A stretch of DNA of 64,000 nt from Clostridium sp. 12(A). Its GTDB lineage: Bacteria > Bacillota > Clostridia > Lachnospirales > Lachnospiraceae. The notes beneath the pieces are model-generated. The model ran no database searches, was not told where the DNA came from, and saw only the letters and a program-made list of their open reading frames with translations. Of this stretch, positions 62,574 to 64,000 are shown piece after piece. Numbering within the stretch: the first letter of the stretch is position 1; each line of letters starts with the position of its first letter. The position numbers and the translations under genes are program-made. The stretch is taken from the NCBI GenBank assembly GCA_000526575.1, contig JAGI01000002.1, positions 2,527,501 to 2,591,500 on the forward strand, in the 5' to 3' direction.

Positions 62574-64000
62574 ATGAGAGATTTACTGCCTTACATAAAG
62601 CCCCACAAAAGGCTTCTGGCAGGTGCCATTATATTTTTATTTTTTAATAACTTTACTGCCATGTTCATTCCGACCCTGACAGCCAGGTTAATTAACGTGG
62701 GGGTCGCCAATCAGGATATGACCTATATCTACCGGACCTGTGTGCTTATGCTTACGGTTGCCATCCTGGGTGGGCTCAGCTCCATTGTCTCTGCGATCCT
62801 GGCATCAAAGGCATCGGCTGGCGTTGCCAGGGATTTAAGGGAAGCTGTGTTTACCAAAGCGCAGACTTATTCCCTTACTGATTTTAAAACCGTTGGAACT
62901 GCATCCATGATTACACGCTGTACCAATGATATCAATATCATTCAAAGGTCTGGCATGATGTTCTTAAGAATCCTTCTGCCTGCACCGATTATGACGATTG
63001 TAGGCCTTACCCTGGCATTTAGAACCAATGTGCAGATGGCCTGCTTCTTTATTGCAGTGATCGTATTTTTCGGAATTATGGCTTACTTAATTGGAAAAAA
63101 GGCAATTCCATTGTTCCAAATGATCCAAAGAAAGATGGACCGGCTCACCTATGTGCTTCGGGAAGGAATTACCGGAGTCCGGGTTATCCGTGCTTTTAAC
63201 CGGGAGGCGTTTGAAAGGAACCGGTTTGTAGAGGCCTGCGATGATTACCGTGATGTTGCCATTAAGACGGGAAGAGTCTTTGCAATTCTCCTTCCATTTC
63301 TGTTCCTGATTCTTGATTTAAGCGTAGCTTCTGTCATCTGGTTCGGTGGAATTCAGGTTACCAACGGCTCCATGGAAATCGGAAGCATTTTTGCCCTCAT
63401 TGAATACCTGACTATCATTCTCTTTTGCTGTGTTATGGCTGTTATGGGATTTATGGAAATCCCCCGTGCCTTAAGCAGCATAGGCCGAATCAATGAGATA
63501 TTAAACCTGACCCCTGAAATCAATGATGACACCGATGCCCTGCCACAAAGTGAGCTAAGAGGTACTCTGGAATTTAAAAATGTTTCCTTTATGTATGCAA
63601 ATGCAGAGGAACCTGTCTTAAGCCATATTTCCTTTACTTCAAAGCCAGGACAGACCACTGCCATCATCGGCGGAACCGGCTCAGGAAAATCCACCATTGC
63701 AAACCTCATTCCTTACTTTTATCAGTTTCAGGAAGGGGAAATTCTCTTAAATGGTATTGATATCAGGAAATATCCACAGAAAGCATTAAGGGAAAGGATC
63801 GGTTTTATTCCTCAGAAGGCATTCCTTTTCCGGGGAACCATTGAAAGCAATATCCGGTTTGGAAAAGAAGATGCAACGATGGAGGAAATCATTGCCTCTG
63901 CAAAGGTGGCTCAGGCACATGACTTTATTGAAGGATTGGAGGATGGGTATGAGTCCTATGTGGCTCAGGCTGGCTCCAACCTTTCTGGCGGACAGAAGCA
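62574..64000 (+). CDS. ABC multidrug-type exporter, fused permease-ATPase (3' end beyond window)
   Basis: About 475 residues seen. Residues 1-310 are the six-helix exporter membrane domain (MRDLLPYIKPHKRLLAGAII at the start), and the ATPase domain begins near 330 with Walker A GGTGSGKST and the Q-loop IPQKAFLF; the signature LSGGQKQ is at the window edge. The layout is that of one half of a heterodimeric exporter such as LmrCD or YheIH, and a partner gene probably follows. AGGAGG precedes the ATG. Controlled by the divergent MerR protein (inferred). Confidence 0.93.
   Translation, partial: MRDLLPYIKPHKRLLAGAIIFLFFNNFTAMFIPTLTARLINVGVANQDMTYIYRTCVLMLTVAILGGLSSIVSAILASKASAGVARDLREAVFTKAQTYSLTDFKTVGTASMITRCTNDINIIQRSGMMFLRILLPAPIMTIVGLTLAFRTNVQMACFFIAVIVFFGIMAYLIGKKAIPLFQMIQRKMDRLTYVLREGITGVRVIRAFNREAFERNRFVEACDDYRDVAIKTGRVFAILLPFLFLILDLSVASVIWFGGIQVTNGSMEIGSIFALIEYLTIILFCCVMAVMGFMEIPRALSSIGRINEILNLTPEINDDTDALPQSELRGTLEFKNVSFMYANAEEPVLSHISFTSKPGQTTAIIGGTGSGKSTIANLIPYFYQFQEGEILLNGIDIRKYPQKALRERIGFIPQKAFLFRGTIESNIRFGKEDATMEEIIASAKVAQAHDFIEGLEDGYESYVAQAGSNLSGGQK

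Overview
The window looks like chromosomal DNA from a low-to-mid-G+C anaerobic Firmicute, most likely a Lachnospiraceae relative of the Lacrimispora / Clostridium sphenoides group. This is inferred from strong AGGAGG-type ribosome binding sites, canonical sigma-A promoters, U-tract terminators, and gene content such as HydE, class B sortase, an EFR1-type ferredoxin, several small PTS permeases and many GGDEF proteins. No rRNA, tRNA, CRISPR array, prophage or insertion sequence was seen. Most of the window is ordinary core and accessory metabolism, with both strands used in short operons.

Region by region. 1-7 kb: leuA (cut by the window edge), the xpaC-telA pair, a class B sortase and glmM, all on the minus strand. 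7-21 kb: a BTAD regulator with a decayed GGDEF-like tail, mgsA, an HD hydrolase, an Asn-rich repeat protein, malQ, a SIMPL lipoprotein, a YgbA/YbaN-type pair, MscS, DUF3810, lepB, a beta-hydroxyacid dehydrogenase, rpiB, aroC and a lactonase-like propeller. 21-26 kb: a polyamine uptake operon (XRE-cupin regulator plus potABCD). 26-31 kb: two D12-class adenine methyltransferases with no restriction partner, a V4R-GGDEF operon, a small serine recombinase and a DtxR-like regulator. 31-37 kb: metal handling (P1B-ATPase, CsoR, FeoA, MgtA), followed by a lone tyrosine integrase. 38-45 kb: LysE, a DODA-like dioxygenase, MFS plus its regulator, two more GGDEF proteins and a GNAT. 45-52 kb: a beta-glucoside PTS operon with a divergent GH1 enzyme and a LicR-type activator. 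52-58 kb: a lipoprotein with a two-component system, nitroreductase plus EFR1 and an unknown 200-residue protein. 58-64 kb: YitT, a nudix-MBL-hydE operon, and a MerR regulator divergent from an ABC exporter that is cut by the window end.

The most interesting locus is 29.55-29.96 kb. A near-consensus sigma-A promoter lies between two copies of an 18-bp near-palindrome whose central dinucleotide is GT on one side and AC on the other, so the copies are in inverted orientation. A small serine recombinase gene starts just to the right, and a V4R-GGDEF operon reads away to the left. This is the layout expected of an invertible promoter that could drive either the recombinase or a c-di-GMP synthase operon. 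It is a hypothesis from sequence layout and is not proven.

Other regulatory architecture can be read directly: a 34-codon ORF and a terminator in the mgtA leader, three CsoR-like operators, a 19-bp-spacer MerR promoter, a palindrome inside the spacer of an ArsR-like regulator's promoter, and paired direct repeats ahead of the polyamine operon.
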